From Betaproteobacteria bacterium (lineage in GTDB: Bacteria > Pseudomonadota > Gammaproteobacteria > Burkholderiales > Rhodocyclaceae): a DNA stretch of 64,000 nt. The stretch covers positions 285,728-349,727 of the forward strand of contig WQYQ01000001.1 in assembly GCA_009781175.1 (NCBI GenBank). The letters are read 5' to 3'. Made by a program: the position numbers and the translations under genes. Shown here in pieces: positions 8,418 to 22,163 of this stretch (positions within the stretch are counted from its first letter, which is position 1; the number at the start of each line of letters is the position of its first letter). The notes beneath the pieces were generated by a model, which worked only from the letters and a program-made list of their open reading frames with translations, was not told where the DNA came from and searched no databases.

Positions 8418-9461
8418 TTAGGTCATCGAAATCACAACCTTCAAGGCACGCGTTGCCGCGGCGCGCGAGAAGGTGTCGTAAGCGTCAAGCATCTGATTGA
8501 AGCTGAAGCGATGCGTGATCAAACGCGCAGGTTCGATTTTTTTCGACTGCACGGTCTTTAGCAGCATCGGCGTCGTTACCGTATCGACCAGCCGCGTCGT
8601 GATCGCAATGTTCTGGGCCCATAGCGTTTCGAGGTGCAAATCGACTTTCGCGCCATGCACGCCGACGTTGGCAATCGTTCCGCCGGGCGCCACGATTTCC
8701 TGGCAAAGCTCGAAGGTCGCGGGGATACCCACCGCTTCGATCGCGGTATCCACGCCGACACCGCCCGTCAAACGCCGTTTGATCGTTTCGGCGGCCTTGC
8801 CGTCGGCGCTATTGACAGTCGATGTCGCGCCGAACATGCGCGCAACCTCAAGCCGGTTATCGTCCAGATCGACCATGATGATTTCGGCCGGAGAATAGAA
8901 CTGCGCGGTCAGCAATGCCGCAAGACCAATCGGCCCTGCTCCAACGATTGCAACCGTCGAACCTGGCGCGACTTTGCCGTTGAGAACGCCGCACTCGAAA
9001 CCTGTCGGCAAAATATCGCTCAGCATGACCAGCGCTTCTTCATCCGCGCCAGCGGGAATCGGATAAAGGCTCGTATCCGCATGCGGGGTACGCACATACT
9101 CGGCTTGCGTGCCATCGATTTCATTGCCCAGAATCCAGCCGCCCGATTCGCAGTGCGAATACATGCCACGCCGGCAGTAAGTGCATTTGCCGCATGAGGA
9201 AATGCAGGAGATCAATACATGGTCTCCGGGCTTGAAGGCGGTAACCGCCGGCCCCACCGCATCGACGATGCCGACGCCTTCATGGCCCAAGATGCGGCCA
9301 GGCGTACAAGTCGGAACATCGCCTTTCAGAATATGCAGGTCCGTCCCACAAATCGTTGTTTTCGTAACCCTGACGATTGCATCGCCTGGGTCACGAATCT
9401 CGGGCTTGGGTCTGTCATCGAGAGTCTTTTTACCAGGGCCGTGATAGACAAGCGCTTTCAT
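8418..9461 (-). CDS. Zinc-dependent alcohol dehydrogenase (MDR family)
   Basis: A 347-residue medium-chain dehydrogenase. Catalytic-zinc ligands are C38 and H60 with E61, the structural zinc is held by C90, C93, C96 and C104, and an NAD(P) dinucleotide fold VGAGPIGLAALL follows. It should oxidise an alcohol or reduce an aldehyde or ketone; the substrate cannot be read. The start ATG at 9461 is chosen because it follows a strong GAGGAG ribosome-binding site and gives the family N-terminus MKALVYHGPG; the open frame extends 18 codons further without support. It is a single-gene unit, convergent to hpnD. Confidence 0.85.
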   Translation of the reverse strand: MKALVYHGPGKKTLDDRPKPEIRDPGDAIVRVTKTTICGTDLHILKGDVPTCTPGRILGHEGVGIVDAVGPAVTAFKPGDHVLISCISSCGKCTYCRRGMYSHCESGGWILGNEIDGTQAEYVRTPHADTSLYPIPAGADEEALVMLSDILPTGFECGVLNGKVAPGSTVAIVGAGPIGLAALLTAQFYSPAEIIMVDLDDNRLEVARMFGATSTVNSADGKAAETIKRRLTGGVGVDTAIEAVGIPATFELCQEIVAPGGTIANVGVHGAKVDLHLETLWAQNIAITTRLVDTVTTPMLLKTVQSKKIEPARLITHRFSFNQMLDAYDTFSRAAATRALKVVISMT

Positions 9462-10000
9462 AACTTCACTCCTCTTCCTTCTGGAAAGTCCGGCTATTCT
9501 AAGACAACACTTCAACGCTAAGTTTTGAGTTTCAGCCTAGCTACGATGTTTTGATAGGATTGTTGCAGAGCAACAACTTCCGCTTTGAGGTGGCTCAAAA
9601 GATGGGGAAGCTCATAGAGCCGAATCCGAAACCTTGTCCATAACGGAGCGTTCGCATGCATTGCCCCAAAAAGTGAATCGTCCCCAGCCGACTCTTCCCT
9701 ACCCACGGTGAAGAAAGAACCATGCGCTCGTATGGAAGGGAACGGCGTAAATATGGGTACACATTGCAAAAAAATGATAAAAAAGTGCCACGTGTTTTCA
9801 ATGTCCCCAAAGCGACAGTCATCCAAACGACAAGAAACTGTTTTATTCCTGCAAAAAACAAAATGCAAAATTTGTTTGCACACCGATCAAAATCAAATTT
9901 ATTTACGCATTTAACATATGTGCATATAATCGTCTGGAAGTCCATCTCGCTTTGTTTGGTCTTTATTGCTGTTTTACTTCAACCCGAACTTGGAAAAAAA
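9462..10000. other. 539-base AT-rich intergenic region, no supported gene
   Basis: The stretch between the divergent dehydrogenase and TenA-like genes becomes strongly AT-rich from about 9700 onward. Two overlapping minus-strand open frames lie in it (9518-9883, ending in a charged helical segment, and 9595-9945). Neither has a recognisable domain, start signal or neighbour support. The plus frame of the TenA-like gene also runs upstream to 9722, but that part is not family-like. The right end holds a convincing promoter. Confidence 0.5.
9902..9930 (+). promoter_or_regulatory. Sigma70-type promoter of the TenA-like gene
   Basis: A TTTACG -35 hexamer (9902-9907) and a perfect TATAAT -10 (9925-9930) are separated by exactly 17 bases. 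They lie about 70 bases before the chosen start codon. This is the best-matching sigma70 promoter I noticed in the window. Confidence 0.6.
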
Positions 10001-10744
10001 ATGCAAAAAGAATTTCATCGCACAGGGCAGTTAAAAGACATCACCAGCTATCCCACTTGGCTTCAAGACGTCGTCGCAGCAACAACCCCAGAAAAAAATC
10101 GTGTCGTCCAGCATGAATTTTTTGCGTTAATGCGGGATGGGAAAATCGAATTACCGCGAGTGCGTCAATTCCTCATCGGCGCCTGGAAAACCATCGAAGG
10201 CTTTCCACAATTCATGGCTCTCAATTTGCAAAAAGTCCATTTTGGGTATAGCAAAGGGGAGGATATGGCGCGGCGCTATTTGATTCAAAATATCCGCGTC
10301 GAGCAAAAGCACGCAGATCATTGGGCGGAATGGGCTCGCGCGGCCGATGTTACAGTGGACGATCTGAATGCTGGCCGGCATTCTTTTGAGACACAGACGC
10401 TCGCCCACTGGTGCTGGTACATTTCGAGCCAGCCATCCCTCGCCGTTGGAATCGCGGCAACCAATTTCGCAGTGGAAGGCGCAACCGGCGAATGGTCTTG
10501 CCTGGTGTGCTCAAAAGACGATTACGAACAATCCCTGCCGGAAAAATATCGCAAGAGCGCAATGCGCTGGCTGCGTCTGCATGCCGAATACGACGACATT
10601 CACCCCTGGGAAGCCCTGGATATTATCGCCACCCTGCTCGGCCATGAACCATCGCATGCGGACGTCGATGCGATCACGGAAGCCGTCCGTGCCAGCTATA
10701 TCTACATGGCCTTGGGCCTCGACGAATCGATGGCCGCACGCTAA
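10001..10744 (+). CDS. TenA/PqqC-like heme-oxygenase-fold protein
   Basis: A 247-residue helical protein of the TenA/PqqC superfamily, often annotated as TenA-family regulator or iron-containing redox enzyme. Candidate metal or substrate residues are the Glu in KTIEGFP, the segment EQKHADHW, and EYDDIHPWEALD near the C-terminus. The start ATG after a run of A gives the normal family length; the frame is open further upstream through AT-rich non-family sequence. It lacks thiamin neighbours, so a thiaminase role is not supported. It has its own promoter and terminator, so it is monocistronic. Confidence 0.7.
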   Translation: MQKEFHRTGQLKDITSYPTWLQDVVAATTPEKNRVVQHEFFALMRDGKIELPRVRQFLIGAWKTIEGFPQFMALNLQKVHFGYSKGEDMARRYLIQNIRVEQKHADHWAEWARAADVTVDDLNAGRHSFETQTLAHWCWYISSQPSLAVGIAATNFAVEGATGEWSCLVCSKDDYEQSLPEKYRKSAMRWLRLHAEYDDIHPWEALDIIATLLGHEPSHADVDAITEAVRASYIYMALGLDESMAAR

Positions 10745-10766
10745 GTAATAAAGTAGGGCATCAAAA

Positions 10767-10800
10767 AATGCCGCCTCAGTTATTCGACTGAGGCGGCATT
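10767..10800. terminator. Strong bidirectional terminator between the TenA-like gene and ligA
   Basis: A perfect 14-base stem (AATGCCGCCTCAGT and its complement) with a six-base loop is preceded by an A run and followed by TT. It sits between convergent genes and should end both transcripts. Confidence 0.85.
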
Positions 10801-10832
10801 TTCATATGTAAGCCAAAAATCCCCAAACCACC

Positions 10833-13986
<3,154 letters not shown>

Positions 13987-14004
13987 GGAACCCCTCAAAA
14001 AATT

Positions 14005-17000
14005 TCAAACCCCGGCCGGTTCGGCCAGCCGAAGCGCTTCTTCAATATCTACTTCCACGACCCGCGAGACGCCCTGCTCCTGCATTGTGACACCAACGAG
14101 CTGACGGGCCATCTCCATCGTGATTTTGCTGTGGCTGATGAACATGAACTGCGTGACCGCGGACATGCGTTTAACCATATTGCAAAAACGTTCCGTATTC
14201 GCGTCGTCCAGCGGCGCGTCCACCTCGTCGAGCAAACAGAAAGGCGCCGGGTTGAGCAGGAAGAAAGAAAACACGAGCGCGATTGCCGTGAGGGCCTTCT
14301 CTCCCCCCGACAAGAGATGAATCGTACTGTTCTTTTTCCCCGGTGGCCGCGCAATGATCTGAATGCCCGCATCGAGAATTTCGTCGCCGGTCAGCATCAA
14401 CTGAGCCTCGCCGCCGCCGAAAAGCTGCGGGAAAAGCTCGCTGAAATGACGATTGACCGTATTGTAAGTCTCTTGCAGCTGTTCCCGGGTTTCCCTGTCG
14501 ATACGCCGGATCGCGTCTTCGAGCGTGCCGATCGCTTCGAGCAGATCCGCTGTCTGCACATCGAGATAGCCTTTACGCTCTTCGGCGGCGGCAAGTTCTT
14601 CGACCGCGGCCAGATTGACCGCGCCCAAATCGGCCAATTCGCGCGTCAAACGGTTGATTTCGCGGCTCAGCGACGCGTCTTTCGGCGCCAGCGCCAGGCG
14701 GCCCAGATACGCCGTTTCGTCGAACTCGATCTCGGCCAAGCGCTCCTCATATTGTTGCTGGCCCAGTTCGGCCGCTTGCTGCTTGAGCCGCCATTCGGCC
14801 AGCGCTTCATTGAGCGGACGCAGCGCCAGCTCCGCTTTCAGGCGCGCTTCGTCGAGCGCCTTGAGTTGCGTCGCCGCCTCGTCGAGCGCCTCGCGGCAGC
14901 GGCTCAACGCCTGTTCGCGTAACTCACGTAATTCGAGTGCCTGTTGCAGCGCCTCGGTCAGCACGCCTTCTTCCAGCCCCGCGCACTCGGCCTCGCTCGC
15001 ATCGCGTTCGCGCTCGGCGCGCTGAATCAGTTCTTCGGCCTGGGCGCGCATGCGTGCGTTGTCTTCCAGCTTGCCATGGCATTCGCGCTCGGAAAACGCC
15101 GCCTCCTGCGCCTCGCGCGCGGCCTGCTGTTCCTGCGCGCGCAAATCCCGCAACGCCGCTTCTCGCGTCTGGACGATCTCTTCGGCCGTTTCGAGACGCT
15201 CGCGCAACAATTCGGCGATTTCCTCCTGGCGCGCCTGCTCGGCGACCGATGCGCTCAGATGCTCGCGCTCGGTCTGAATTTGCACATCGATTTCCCGCGT
15301 ATCCCGGTCGATTTGTGCCGAGCGCTCATCGAAGCGCTCACGCGCCTGCCCTAACTGAACCAGCGCCAATTGCTCGCGGTGCGCGTCCTGCTGAAGCACT
15401 TGTAGATCGTGGCGTAGCTGCGCGCCGCGTTCCTGCGCGCGCAACAGGGCTTGTTCGGCCCCGCCGAGCGCCGCATGGCAGGACTCCGCCCGCTCCTCAA
15501 GTTCGGCAATCCGTGCTTCGAGCGTTTCGATTTCGCGCTGGCGTTCGAGCACGCCATGCGTGCCGGCCTCGGGGCGGATCAGGCTCAAGCCGCAGCGGCT
15601 CAGTTCGCAGCCCTGACGGTCCACCAGCCGAATTCCCTCGGCCAGTTCAGCGCTGCGCGTCAGCCATTCGCGCACATCCTCGACCGCCCGCACGCCGGCC
15701 AGCCAGCCGGCCAGAACGGCACGCCATTGCGGCGCATCGACCTGCACCAGATCGAGCAACGCAACGCCCGGTGCGGCGGCGGAGGTTTCCCAATGCGGCG
15801 CGGAGCCAGGCCAGGCAAAGGAAACGCTGCCGGGGACATCCTGCGCGCAGGCGGGCAAGACCGCATCCGCTGCATCGAGCCGCAAAGCGTTGAAGCGTTC
15901 GCGCAGCACGCTTTCGAGCGCGGTTTCCCAACCGGACTCGACGTGCAGGATCTGCCACAGCGAACGCGCCGTATCGAAGCCGTGGCCTTGCAGCCAGCCG
16001 GCCAGCGCACCCGGCGCGGCGGCTTGCGCCTGGATGCGCCGCAGCGCCTCGCACCGTGCGCGCGTTTCGGTCAACTCCCGGTTGGCCTGGCGTTCGGCCT
16101 CCTGCGCCGCGCGCTGGTCCGCAAGCAATTGCGGCAATTCACGCTTGGCGTGCTCAAGCTCGTCCTGCATGGCGTCGAGCCGGTTCTGTGTCAGCTCGAC
16201 CGCCGCCTCCCCCCGAGCCAGGACTTCAAGGTCCGGCGCATTGAGCGCATGCTTTTCGCTTTCGAGCCGCGCGCGCCGCTGCGCAAGCGCGTCGAGCGCG
16301 CGTAAGGCGCTCGCTTTGCGCGTCTCTTCAACCTTGAATTGCTGTTCCGCCGAACCGAGTTCATGGCGCAATGAGCGCAGATTCCCCTGCGCGCCCGCGA
16401 GCGCATCTTCGAACGCCGGCAAACGGACGAGCAATTCCTCGTGGCGGGCCTCAAGCTGCGCCTGGCGCAAGCTCGCGGTATCGAGCAAGGCTTCCCAACG
16501 CTCCCGCTCGGACTGCGCGCCATCGCGCTGCTCCGCCCAGCGCGCCAAGTCCGCCGCCAATTGCTGAGTGCGCAGCACCAGCAGACGCCGCCGCTCGCCG
16601 AGCCGCGCCAATTCGCCTTCGATACGCGTGACTTCGGACGTCGCGGCATACACATCGGCCTGCGCGGCATGCAAGGCGTCCGAACCACGCAAATGCGCTT
16701 CGCGCGCCTGCTCGGCCAAGCGCTCGGTTTCGCTCAGGCGCGCGTTTTCGGCTTCGATCCGCGCCAGGGCTTCGGCCGCCGCGGCCGCTGCGCGCGCCGC
16801 TTCTTCGCGCCCTTCGTTGCGGCGCAGCAGCCAGAGCAGAATCTGCTGATCGCGCAAGGCTGCGTTGATGCCGCGATAACGCCGGGCGACTTCCGCCTGC
16901 CCCGACAAATGTTCGATCTGCCCGCCCAATTCGTTGCGGATGTCTTCGAGCCGCGCCAGGTTGTCGCGCGCGTCGGACAAGCGGTTTTCGGTTTCCCGAC

Positions 17001-17529
17001 GGCGTTCCTTGTACTTCGTCACGCCGGCCGCTTCTTCAAGAAAGGCGCGCACTTCTTCGGGCCGGGCCTCGATGATGCGCGAGATCATGCCTTGCTCGAT
17101 GATCGCGTAGGCGCGCGGCCCCAGGCCGGTGCCGAGAAACAGATCGATCACGTCCTTGCGCCGGACGTGCAGATTATTGATCCAATAACTCGATTCGCCC
17201 GAGCGGTCGAGCACGCGCTTGACCGCAATTTCGGCGTACTGCGACCACTGCCCCGCCGCGCGCCCTTCATTGTTATCGAAGATCAGCTCGACGCTCGCGC
17301 GGCTCACGGGCTTGCGCGCCGTCGAGCCATTGAAGATCACGTCGAGCATCGATTCGCCGCGCAGCGCGCCGGCGCGCGATTCGCCAAGCACCCAGCGCAC
17401 CGCGTCGATGATGTTCGACTTGCCGCAACCGTTCGGGCCCACAACGCCGACAAGCTGGCCGGGCGTGAGCACCGTCGTCGGGTCCACGAAGGATTTGAAT
17501 CCGGCAAGTTTGAGTTTGGAAAGGCGCAC
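14005..17529 (-). CDS. smc: Chromosome segregation protein SMC
   Basis: An 1174-residue SMC ATPase that compacts and segregates the chromosome with ScpA and ScpB. The N-terminal Walker A is GPNGCGKS (31-38). Long coiled-coil arms flank a central hinge (about 500-620, including the ALAGWLQGHGFD region). The C-terminal signature LLSGGEKALTA is near residue 1070, with Walker B FCLLDEVDAPLDD near 1100. The start is a GTG. It heads the smc-zipA-ligA operon and is divergent from dapC. scpA and scpB are not in the window. Confidence 0.96.
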   Translation of the reverse strand: MRLSKLKLAGFKSFVDPTTVLTPGQLVGVVGPNGCGKSNIIDAVRWVLGESRAGALRGESMLDVIFNGSTARKPVSRASVELIFDNNEGRAAGQWSQYAEIAVKRVLDRSGESSYWINNLHVRRKDVIDLFLGTGLGPRAYAIIEQGMISRIIEARPEEVRAFLEEAAGVTKYKERRRETENRLSDARDNLARLEDIRNELGGQIEHLSGQAEVARRYRGINAALRDQQILLWLLRRNEGREEAARAAAAAAEALARIEAENARLSETERLAEQAREAHLRGSDALHAAQADVYAATSEVTRIEGELARLGERRRLLVLRTQQLAADLARWAEQRDGAQSERERWEALLDTASLRQAQLEARHEELLVRLPAFEDALAGAQGNLRSLRHELGSAEQQFKVEETRKASALRALDALAQRRARLESEKHALNAPDLEVLARGEAAVELTQNRLDAMQDELEHAKRELPQLLADQRAAQEAERQANRELTETRARCEALRRIQAQAAAPGALAGWLQGHGFDTARSLWQILHVESGWETALESVLRERFNALRLDAADAVLPACAQDVPGSVSFAWPGSAPHWETSAAAPGVALLDLVQVDAPQWRAVLAGWLAGVRAVEDVREWLTRSAELAEGIRLVDRQGCELSRCGLSLIRPEAGTHGVLERQREIETLEARIAELEERAESCHAALGGAEQALLRAQERGAQLRHDLQVLQQDAHREQLALVQLGQARERFDERSAQIDRDTREIDVQIQTEREHLSASVAEQARQEEIAELLRERLETAEEIVQTREAALRDLRAQEQQAAREAQEAAFSERECHGKLEDNARMRAQAEELIQRAERERDASEAECAGLEEGVLTEALQQALELRELREQALSRCREALDEAATQLKALDEARLKAELALRPLNEALAEWRLKQQAAELGQQQYEERLAEIEFDETAYLGRLALAPKDASLSREINRLTRELADLGAVNLAAVEELAAAEERKGYLDVQTADLLEAIGTLEDAIRRIDRETREQLQETYNTVNRHFSELFPQLFGGGEAQLMLTGDEILDAGIQIIARPPGKKNSTIHLLSGGEKALTAIALVFSFFLLNPAPFCLLDEVDAPLDDANTERFCNMVKRMSAVTQFMFISHSKITMEMARQLVGVTMQEQGVSRVVEVDIEEALRLAEPAGV

Positions 17530-17558
17530 GGGCAGCAGCGAGCTTATTTAACGGCACC

Positions 17559-17597
17559 ATGCCCGCGGGCATGCTGACGAGGTGGGCCCGGTATAAT
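17559..17597 (+). promoter_or_regulatory. Divergent smc/dapC promoter region
   Basis: A perfect 14-base palindrome ATGCCCGCGGGCAT (17559-17572) lies close to a perfect TATAAT (17592-17597) reading towards dapC. No clear -35 box sits at proper spacing, so the -10 is tentative. The palindrome could be an operator for either gene or chance in GC-rich DNA. Confidence 0.3.
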
Positions 17598-17687
17598 ACC
17601 GAATGCCGCTCGTGTTTTTCGACTGTTGTTTCATACTGGAAAGCGCGGATTGCGAGCCAGCCTCATTTTTTGTGTCCCGGAGCCCAA

Positions 17688-18887
17688 GTGAATCCGCATC
17701 TCGACTTGCTGCAACCTTATCCGTTCGAACGGCTGCGCCGGCTTTTCGAAGGCGTCGAACCGCCCGCGGCGCTCGCGCCGATCCGCCTTTCGATCGGCGA
17801 GCCGCAGCATCCGACGCCCGAATTCATCAAAGAAGCCCTGATCCGCAACCTGCAAGGGCTGGCGAATTACCCCGCCACGCTGGGCGGCGACGCCTTGCGC
17901 CAAACCATCGCCGATTGGCTCGTGCGCCGCTACGGCCTCGGCGCGCTCGACCCGGCCAGCGAAGTATTGCCGGTCAACGGTTCGCGCGAAGCCTTGTTCG
18001 CCTTTGCCCAGGCCATCGTCGATACGCGCAAGCAGGCGCCGCTCGTGGCCTGCCCCAATCCGTTCTATCAAATCTACGAAGGTGCGACTCTGCTTGCAGG
18101 CGCAACGCCTGTATTCATCGATCAGACGCCCGAAAACGGTTTCGGCATCGCGCCGGACGCGCTCACGCCCGAACAATGGGCGCGCGTTCAGCTTCTGTAT
18201 GTTTGCAGCCCCGGCAATCCGACGGGCCGCGTGCTCGATCTGGCCGAATGGAAAGCGCTGTTCGAACTCTCGGACCGCTACGGTTTCGTGATCGCGTCCG
18301 ACGAGTGCTATTCGGAAATCTACTTCGATGAAAGCGCGCCGCCGCTCGGCGCCTTGCAAGCGGCGCAACGGCTCGGCCGCCACGGCTATCCGAATCTCGT
18401 CGTGTTTTCGAGCCTGTCGAAACGTTCGAACGTGCCCGGCCTGCGCTCCGGTTTTGTCGCCGGAGACCGCAAGTTGCTCGCCCGCTTTCTGCTCTACCGC
18501 ACTTATCACGGCAGTGCAATGGGGCTGCCGGTCCAAGCAGCCAGCGTTGCCGCATGGCAGGACGAATTCCATGTGCGCGACAACCGCGCGCTGTACCGGC
18601 GCAAGTTCGCCGAAGTGCTGCCGGTGCTGGCGCCCGCGCTTGATGTACGCATGCCGGATGCCGGTTTTTATTTCTGGGCGCGCACGCCGATCGATGACTG
18701 CGACTTCGCCCGCCAACTCTACGCGGCGACGCGCGTGACCGTGCTGCCCGGCCAGTTTCTTTCACGCGACAGTGGCGCGGGCAGTCCGGGCCAGTGCTTC
18801 GTCCGCATCGCGCTTGTCGCCGGTCTCGATGAATGTCTGGAAGCGGCGCATCGAATCGCCGGCTTTGTTACAAACCACCTTGGCTGA
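17688..18887 (+). CDS. dapC: N-succinyldiaminopimelate aminotransferase DapC
   Basis: A 399-residue class I/II aminotransferase that uses PLP and glutamate in the succinylase branch of lysine and diaminopimelate synthesis. The PLP lysine is K245 in SSLSKRSN, and the C-terminal Arg in FVRIAL binds the substrate carboxylate. The start is taken as the GTG giving [16 protein letters not shown], behind GGAG, because homologues begin there; the frame extends 43 codons upstream without support. The next genes dapD and dapE act in the same pathway, which supports DapC over other aminotransferases. Confidence 0.92.
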   Translation: MNPHLDLLQPYPFERLRRLFEGVEPPAALAPIRLSIGEPQHPTPEFIKEALIRNLQGLANYPATLGGDALRQTIADWLVRRYGLGALDPASEVLPVNGSREALFAFAQAIVDTRKQAPLVACPNPFYQIYEGATLLAGATPVFIDQTPENGFGIAPDALTPEQWARVQLLYVCSPGNPTGRVLDLAEWKALFELSDRYGFVIASDECYSEIYFDESAPPLGALQAAQRLGRHGYPNLVVFSSLSKRSNVPGLRSGFVAGDRKLLARFLLYRTYHGSAMGLPVQAASVAAWQDEFHVRDNRALYRRKFAEVLPVLAPALDVRMPDAGFYFWARTPIDDCDFARQLYAATRVTVLPGQFLSRDSGAGSPGQCFVRIALVAGLDECLEAAHRIAGFVTNHLG

Positions 18888-18937
18888 CACAGCACAGCCC
18901 GATCTTCACATCAACTCATTTGTTAGAGGCTCCCTCC

Positions 18938-19756
18938 ATGCAAGACCTGCAATCCGTCATCGACCTGGCCTGGGAAAACCGCGCCGAAATCAATCCATCC
19001 AGCGCCAGCGCCGAACTGCGCGAAGCCGTTGAAGCGACCATCGCCCTGCTCGATGCTGGCAAGATCCGGGTTGCAGAAAAAATCGACGGCGCCTGGACGA
19101 CCCACCAGTGGATCAAAAAAGCCGTGTTGCTGTCCTTCCGCGCCAACGACAATGTGGTCAGCGACGACGGCGTCAATAAATACTTCGACAAGGTGCCGAC
19201 GAAATTCGCCCACTGGAGCGAGGCCGATTTCCGCGCCGGCGGTTTCCGCGCCACACCGGGCGCGGTCGCCCGCCGCGGCAGCTTCGCCGCGCGCAATGTC
19301 GTGCTGATGCCCTCGTATATGAATATCGGCGCCTATGTCGACGAAGGCACGATGGTCGATACCTGGGTCACGGTCGGCTCCTGCGCGCAGATCGGCAAAA
19401 ACGTTCATCTGTCCGGCGGCGTCGGCATCGGCGGCGTACTGGAGCCGATGCAGGCCAACCCGACGATCATCGAGGACAACTGCTTTATCGGCGCGCGTTC
19501 CGAAATCGTCGAGGGCGTTATCATCGAAGAAAACTCGGTGATTTCGATGGGCGTCTATATCGGCCAGAGCACCAAGATTTACGACCGTGAAACCGGCACC
19601 GTCAGCTATGGCCGGGTGCCCGCCGGCTCGGTCGTCGTGTCGGGCAACCTGCCTTCCGCCGATGGTCAATACAGCCTCTACTGTGCCGTTATTGTGAAAA
19701 AGGTTGACGCCAAGACGCGCGCCAAGACGAGTATCAACGATCTTCTGCGCGCCTGA
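18938..19756 (+). CDS. dapD: Tetrahydrodipicolinate N-succinyltransferase DapD
   Basis: A 272-residue enzyme that succinylates tetrahydrodipicolinate using succinyl-CoA, the step before DapC. The C-terminal two thirds show hexapeptide repeats of a left-handed beta helix (for example [14 protein letters not shown] and [15 protein letters not shown]). The [17 protein letters not shown] stretch is highly characteristic of DapD. The start ATG begins MQDLQSVID. It follows dapC by 50 bases and probably shares its transcript. Confidence 0.97.
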   Translation: MQDLQSVIDLAWENRAEINPSSASAELREAVEATIALLDAGKIRVAEKIDGAWTTHQWIKKAVLLSFRANDNVVSDDGVNKYFDKVPTKFAHWSEADFRAGGFRATPGAVARRGSFAARNVVLMPSYMNIGAYVDEGTMVDTWVTVGSCAQIGKNVHLSGGVGIGGVLEPMQANPTIIEDNCFIGARSEIVEGVIIEENSVISMGVYIGQSTKIYDRETGTVSYGRVPAGSVVVSGNLPSADGQYSLYCAVIVKKVDAKTRAKTSINDLLRA

Positions 19757-19810
19757 AGCGAAAGACCTTTAGGCTAAGAATCTGTTCAGAATCGCGAGAA
19801 GTTCGGAATC

Positions 19811-20992
19811 ATGATCCTCGATAAGCTGTTTCAATTGATGGCGGAAAAGGCCGCTTCGGACATTTTTGTTTCGGCCGGAGCGCCCATCCACATCAAGATT
19901 CAAGGCACTGTGATGCCGGTGAACCAGCAAATCATGGAGCCGACGGTCATTCAGCGAATGGCTTACGAGATGATGACGCCGGAGCAGGTCCAAACCTTCG
20001 AGAAAACGAAGGAGATGAACCTCTCCTTCGGCCGGCGCGACCTCGGCAACTTCCGCGTCAATACGTTTTGGCAACGCGGCTCAGTCGCGATTGTCGTGCG
20101 TTATATCCAGGGCGAAATTCCTGCCCTGGAAACGCTCGGTCTGCCTGAAACCCTGAAAGACGTCATTCAAGAAAAGCGCGGCCTCGTCCTGGTCGTCGGC
20201 GCGACGGGCTCGGGGAAGTCGACCACGATTGCCTCGATGCTCGACTTCCGCAACAAGACGACATCGGGCCATATCCTGACGCTTGAAGACCCGATCGAGT
20301 ATCTGTTCAAGCACAAAAAATCCGTCGTCAATCAACGCGAGGTCGGCCTCGACACACACGACTGGCATATCGCGCTGAAGAACGCGATGCGCCAGGCGCC
20401 CGATTGCATTCTGATCGGCGAAATCCGCGACCGGGATACCATGCAGGCGGCCATCGCCTATGCCCAGACCGGGCATCTGTGTGTCGCGACGCTGCATGCG
20501 AATAACGCCTACCATGCCTTGAACCGGATCGCGAACTTCTTTCCGCTCGAAAACCGGGCGCTGCTTTATCTGGATCTTTCGGTTGCACTCAAATGCATCG
20601 TCTCGCAACGGCTCGTGCGCCGCCCGGACGGCCAGCGCATTCCCGCCGTCGAAATCCTGATGAACACGCGCCATGTGGCCGACCTGATCGAAAAAGGCCT
20701 GTTCCCGGAAATCAAGGAGGCGATGGAACAATCGCTTGCCCCCGGCTCGCAGACTTTCGAACAAGCGCTCTTCCGCCTCTACAAAGACGGAACGATCAAT
20801 TTACAAGAAGCGCTCGGCAACGCCGATTCGCCGACGAATCTGTCCTGGCTCATCAACAACCAAACGAGCGAAACAAAAACTTCCGACCGCGCGGCCACAC
20901 AACCGCCCCTGGTCGATTTCGACCACGCCGAACCCGACGGCGCGAGCTTCAAGTCCTTCACGCTGCACATGGACGATGAGGCGCAAGCCTGA
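19811..20992 (+). CDS. pilU: Type IV pilus retraction-associated ATPase PilU
   Basis: A 393-residue hexameric secretion-type ATPase. The Walker A is GATGSGKS (130-137), and the [11 protein letters not shown] and [14 protein letters not shown] motifs of PilT/PilU are present. The N-terminus [21 protein letters not shown] and the extended C-terminal tail beyond residue 345 favour PilU over PilT. PilU works as an accessory to PilT in pilus retraction at the inner-membrane pilus base. Its position between dapD and dapE is notable because it has no metabolic link. No other pilus gene lies in the window. Confidence 0.9.
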   Translation: MILDKLFQLMAEKAASDIFVSAGAPIHIKIQGTVMPVNQQIMEPTVIQRMAYEMMTPEQVQTFEKTKEMNLSFGRRDLGNFRVNTFWQRGSVAIVVRYIQGEIPALETLGLPETLKDVIQEKRGLVLVVGATGSGKSTTIASMLDFRNKTTSGHILTLEDPIEYLFKHKKSVVNQREVGLDTHDWHIALKNAMRQAPDCILIGEIRDRDTMQAAIAYAQTGHLCVATLHANNAYHALNRIANFFPLENRALLYLDLSVALKCIVSQRLVRRPDGQRIPAVEILMNTRHVADLIEKGLFPEIKEAMEQSLAPGSQTFEQALFRLYKDGTINLQEALGNADSPTNLSWLINNQTSETKTSDRAATQPPLVDFDHAEPDGASFKSFTLHMDDEAQA

Positions 20993-21023
20993 GTGCCCTC
21001 TCCATTCGCGGAAAAACAAACCC

Positions 21024-22163
21024 GTGCAAACCTCCCCAACCCGCGCACTGACCGAAGCGCTGATCCGCTGTCGATCCGTCACGCCCAATGACGAAGGCTG
21101 TCTGGAACTGATTTGCGCGCGCCTAGCGCCGCTCGGTTTTCATTGCGAGCGCATCGACGCGAACGGCGTCAGCAATCTCTGGGCGCGTCGCGGCGACGCC
21201 CGCCCGCTGATCTGTTTTGCCGGCCACACCGACGTTGTGCCGGCCGGGCCCTTACCCGAATGGGAGAGCGACCCGTTTACCGCCACCGAGCGCGATGGCT
21301 ACCTCTATGGACGCGGCGCGGCGGACATGAAGACCTCGCTGGCCGCCTTTATCGTCGCGATTGAACAGTTCGTCGCCGAACACCCGGCCCCCCCCGGTTC
21401 GATCGCCCTGCTGCTGACCTCCGACGAAGAAGGCGTGGCAACGCACGGCACCAGACTCGTCGTCGAAACCCTGTCCGCGCGCGGCGAAAGCATTGATTTC
21501 TGCATCGTCGGCGAACCGACCTCGGTTGCGCAGCTTGGCGACACAATCAAAAACGGCCGGCGCGGTTCCTTGAATGCAGAACTCACGATCCATGGCGTGC
21601 AAGGCCATGTCGCTTACCCGCAGCTTGCGCGCAACCCGATCCATGCGGCCCTGCCCGCGCTCGCGGAACTCGCGGCGAAACATTGGGACGCCGGCGACGA
21701 ATATTTCCCGCCGACAAGCTGGCAGCTCTCGAACATCCACGCCGGCGCCGGGGCGACGAATGTCATCCCCGGCAAACTGGAGCTGATGTTCAATTTCCGC
21801 TTCTCGCCGCAAAACCCCGCCGAATCGCTCAAGGCTCAAGTCCACGCCATCCTCGATCGGTATCAGCTGCACTACGCAATCGATTGGCAACTTTCCGGCA
21901 ATCCGTTCATCACCCCACGCGGCCGCCTGGTTGACGCGCTTGAAAACGCCATCGCTTCCGCAACGGGACTGAAACCGGAACTTTCAACGACGGGCGGCAC
22001 TTCGGACGGGCGTTTCATCGCCACGCTGTGCCAGGAAGTCGTCGAATTCGGTCCGGTCAATGCCAGCATTCACAAAGTTAACGAGCGGATCGCCATCGCG
22101 GCGATCGACCCCCTGACCGCGATCTATCGCGACACTTTGAAGAAGCTTCTGATCACGCCATGA
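21024..22163 (+). CDS. dapE: Succinyl-diaminopimelate desuccinylase DapE
   Basis: A 379-residue M20 zinc hydrolase that removes succinate to give LL-diaminopimelate. The first zinc site is H68/D70 in GHTDVVPAG, then D101 in AADMK and the catalytic/zinc Glu pair in TSDEEG; a dimerisation domain lies in the middle. The start is taken as GTG ([13 protein letters not shown]), giving the normal family length; the frame also runs on into the pilU end. It is followed by prmB with a 4-base overlap. Confidence 0.95.
   Translation: MQTSPTRALTEALIRCRSVTPNDEGCLELICARLAPLGFHCERIDANGVSNLWARRGDARPLICFAGHTDVVPAGPLPEWESDPFTATERDGYLYGRGAADMKTSLAAFIVAIEQFVAEHPAPPGSIALLLTSDEEGVATHGTRLVVETLSARGESIDFCIVGEPTSVAQLGDTIKNGRRGSLNAELTIHGVQGHVAYPQLARNPIHAALPALAELAAKHWDAGDEYFPPTSWQLSNIHAGAGATNVIPGKLELMFNFRFSPQNPAESLKAQVHAILDRYQLHYAIDWQLSGNPFITPRGRLVDALENAIASATGLKPELSTTGGTSDGRFIATLCQEVVEFGPVNASIHKVNERIAIAAIDPLTAIYRDTLKKLLITP

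Noticed and set aside
9518..9883. Minus-strand open frame of 121 codons between the dehydrogenase and TenA-like genes
   Set aside because: The last 45 codons look helical, but there is no ribosome-binding site, known domain or neighbour support, and another frame overlaps it.
17559..17687. Longer DapC with 43 extra residues
   Set aside because: The extra residues are Cys/Ser-rich and unlike DapC; the GTG with GGAG before it gives the normal N-terminus.
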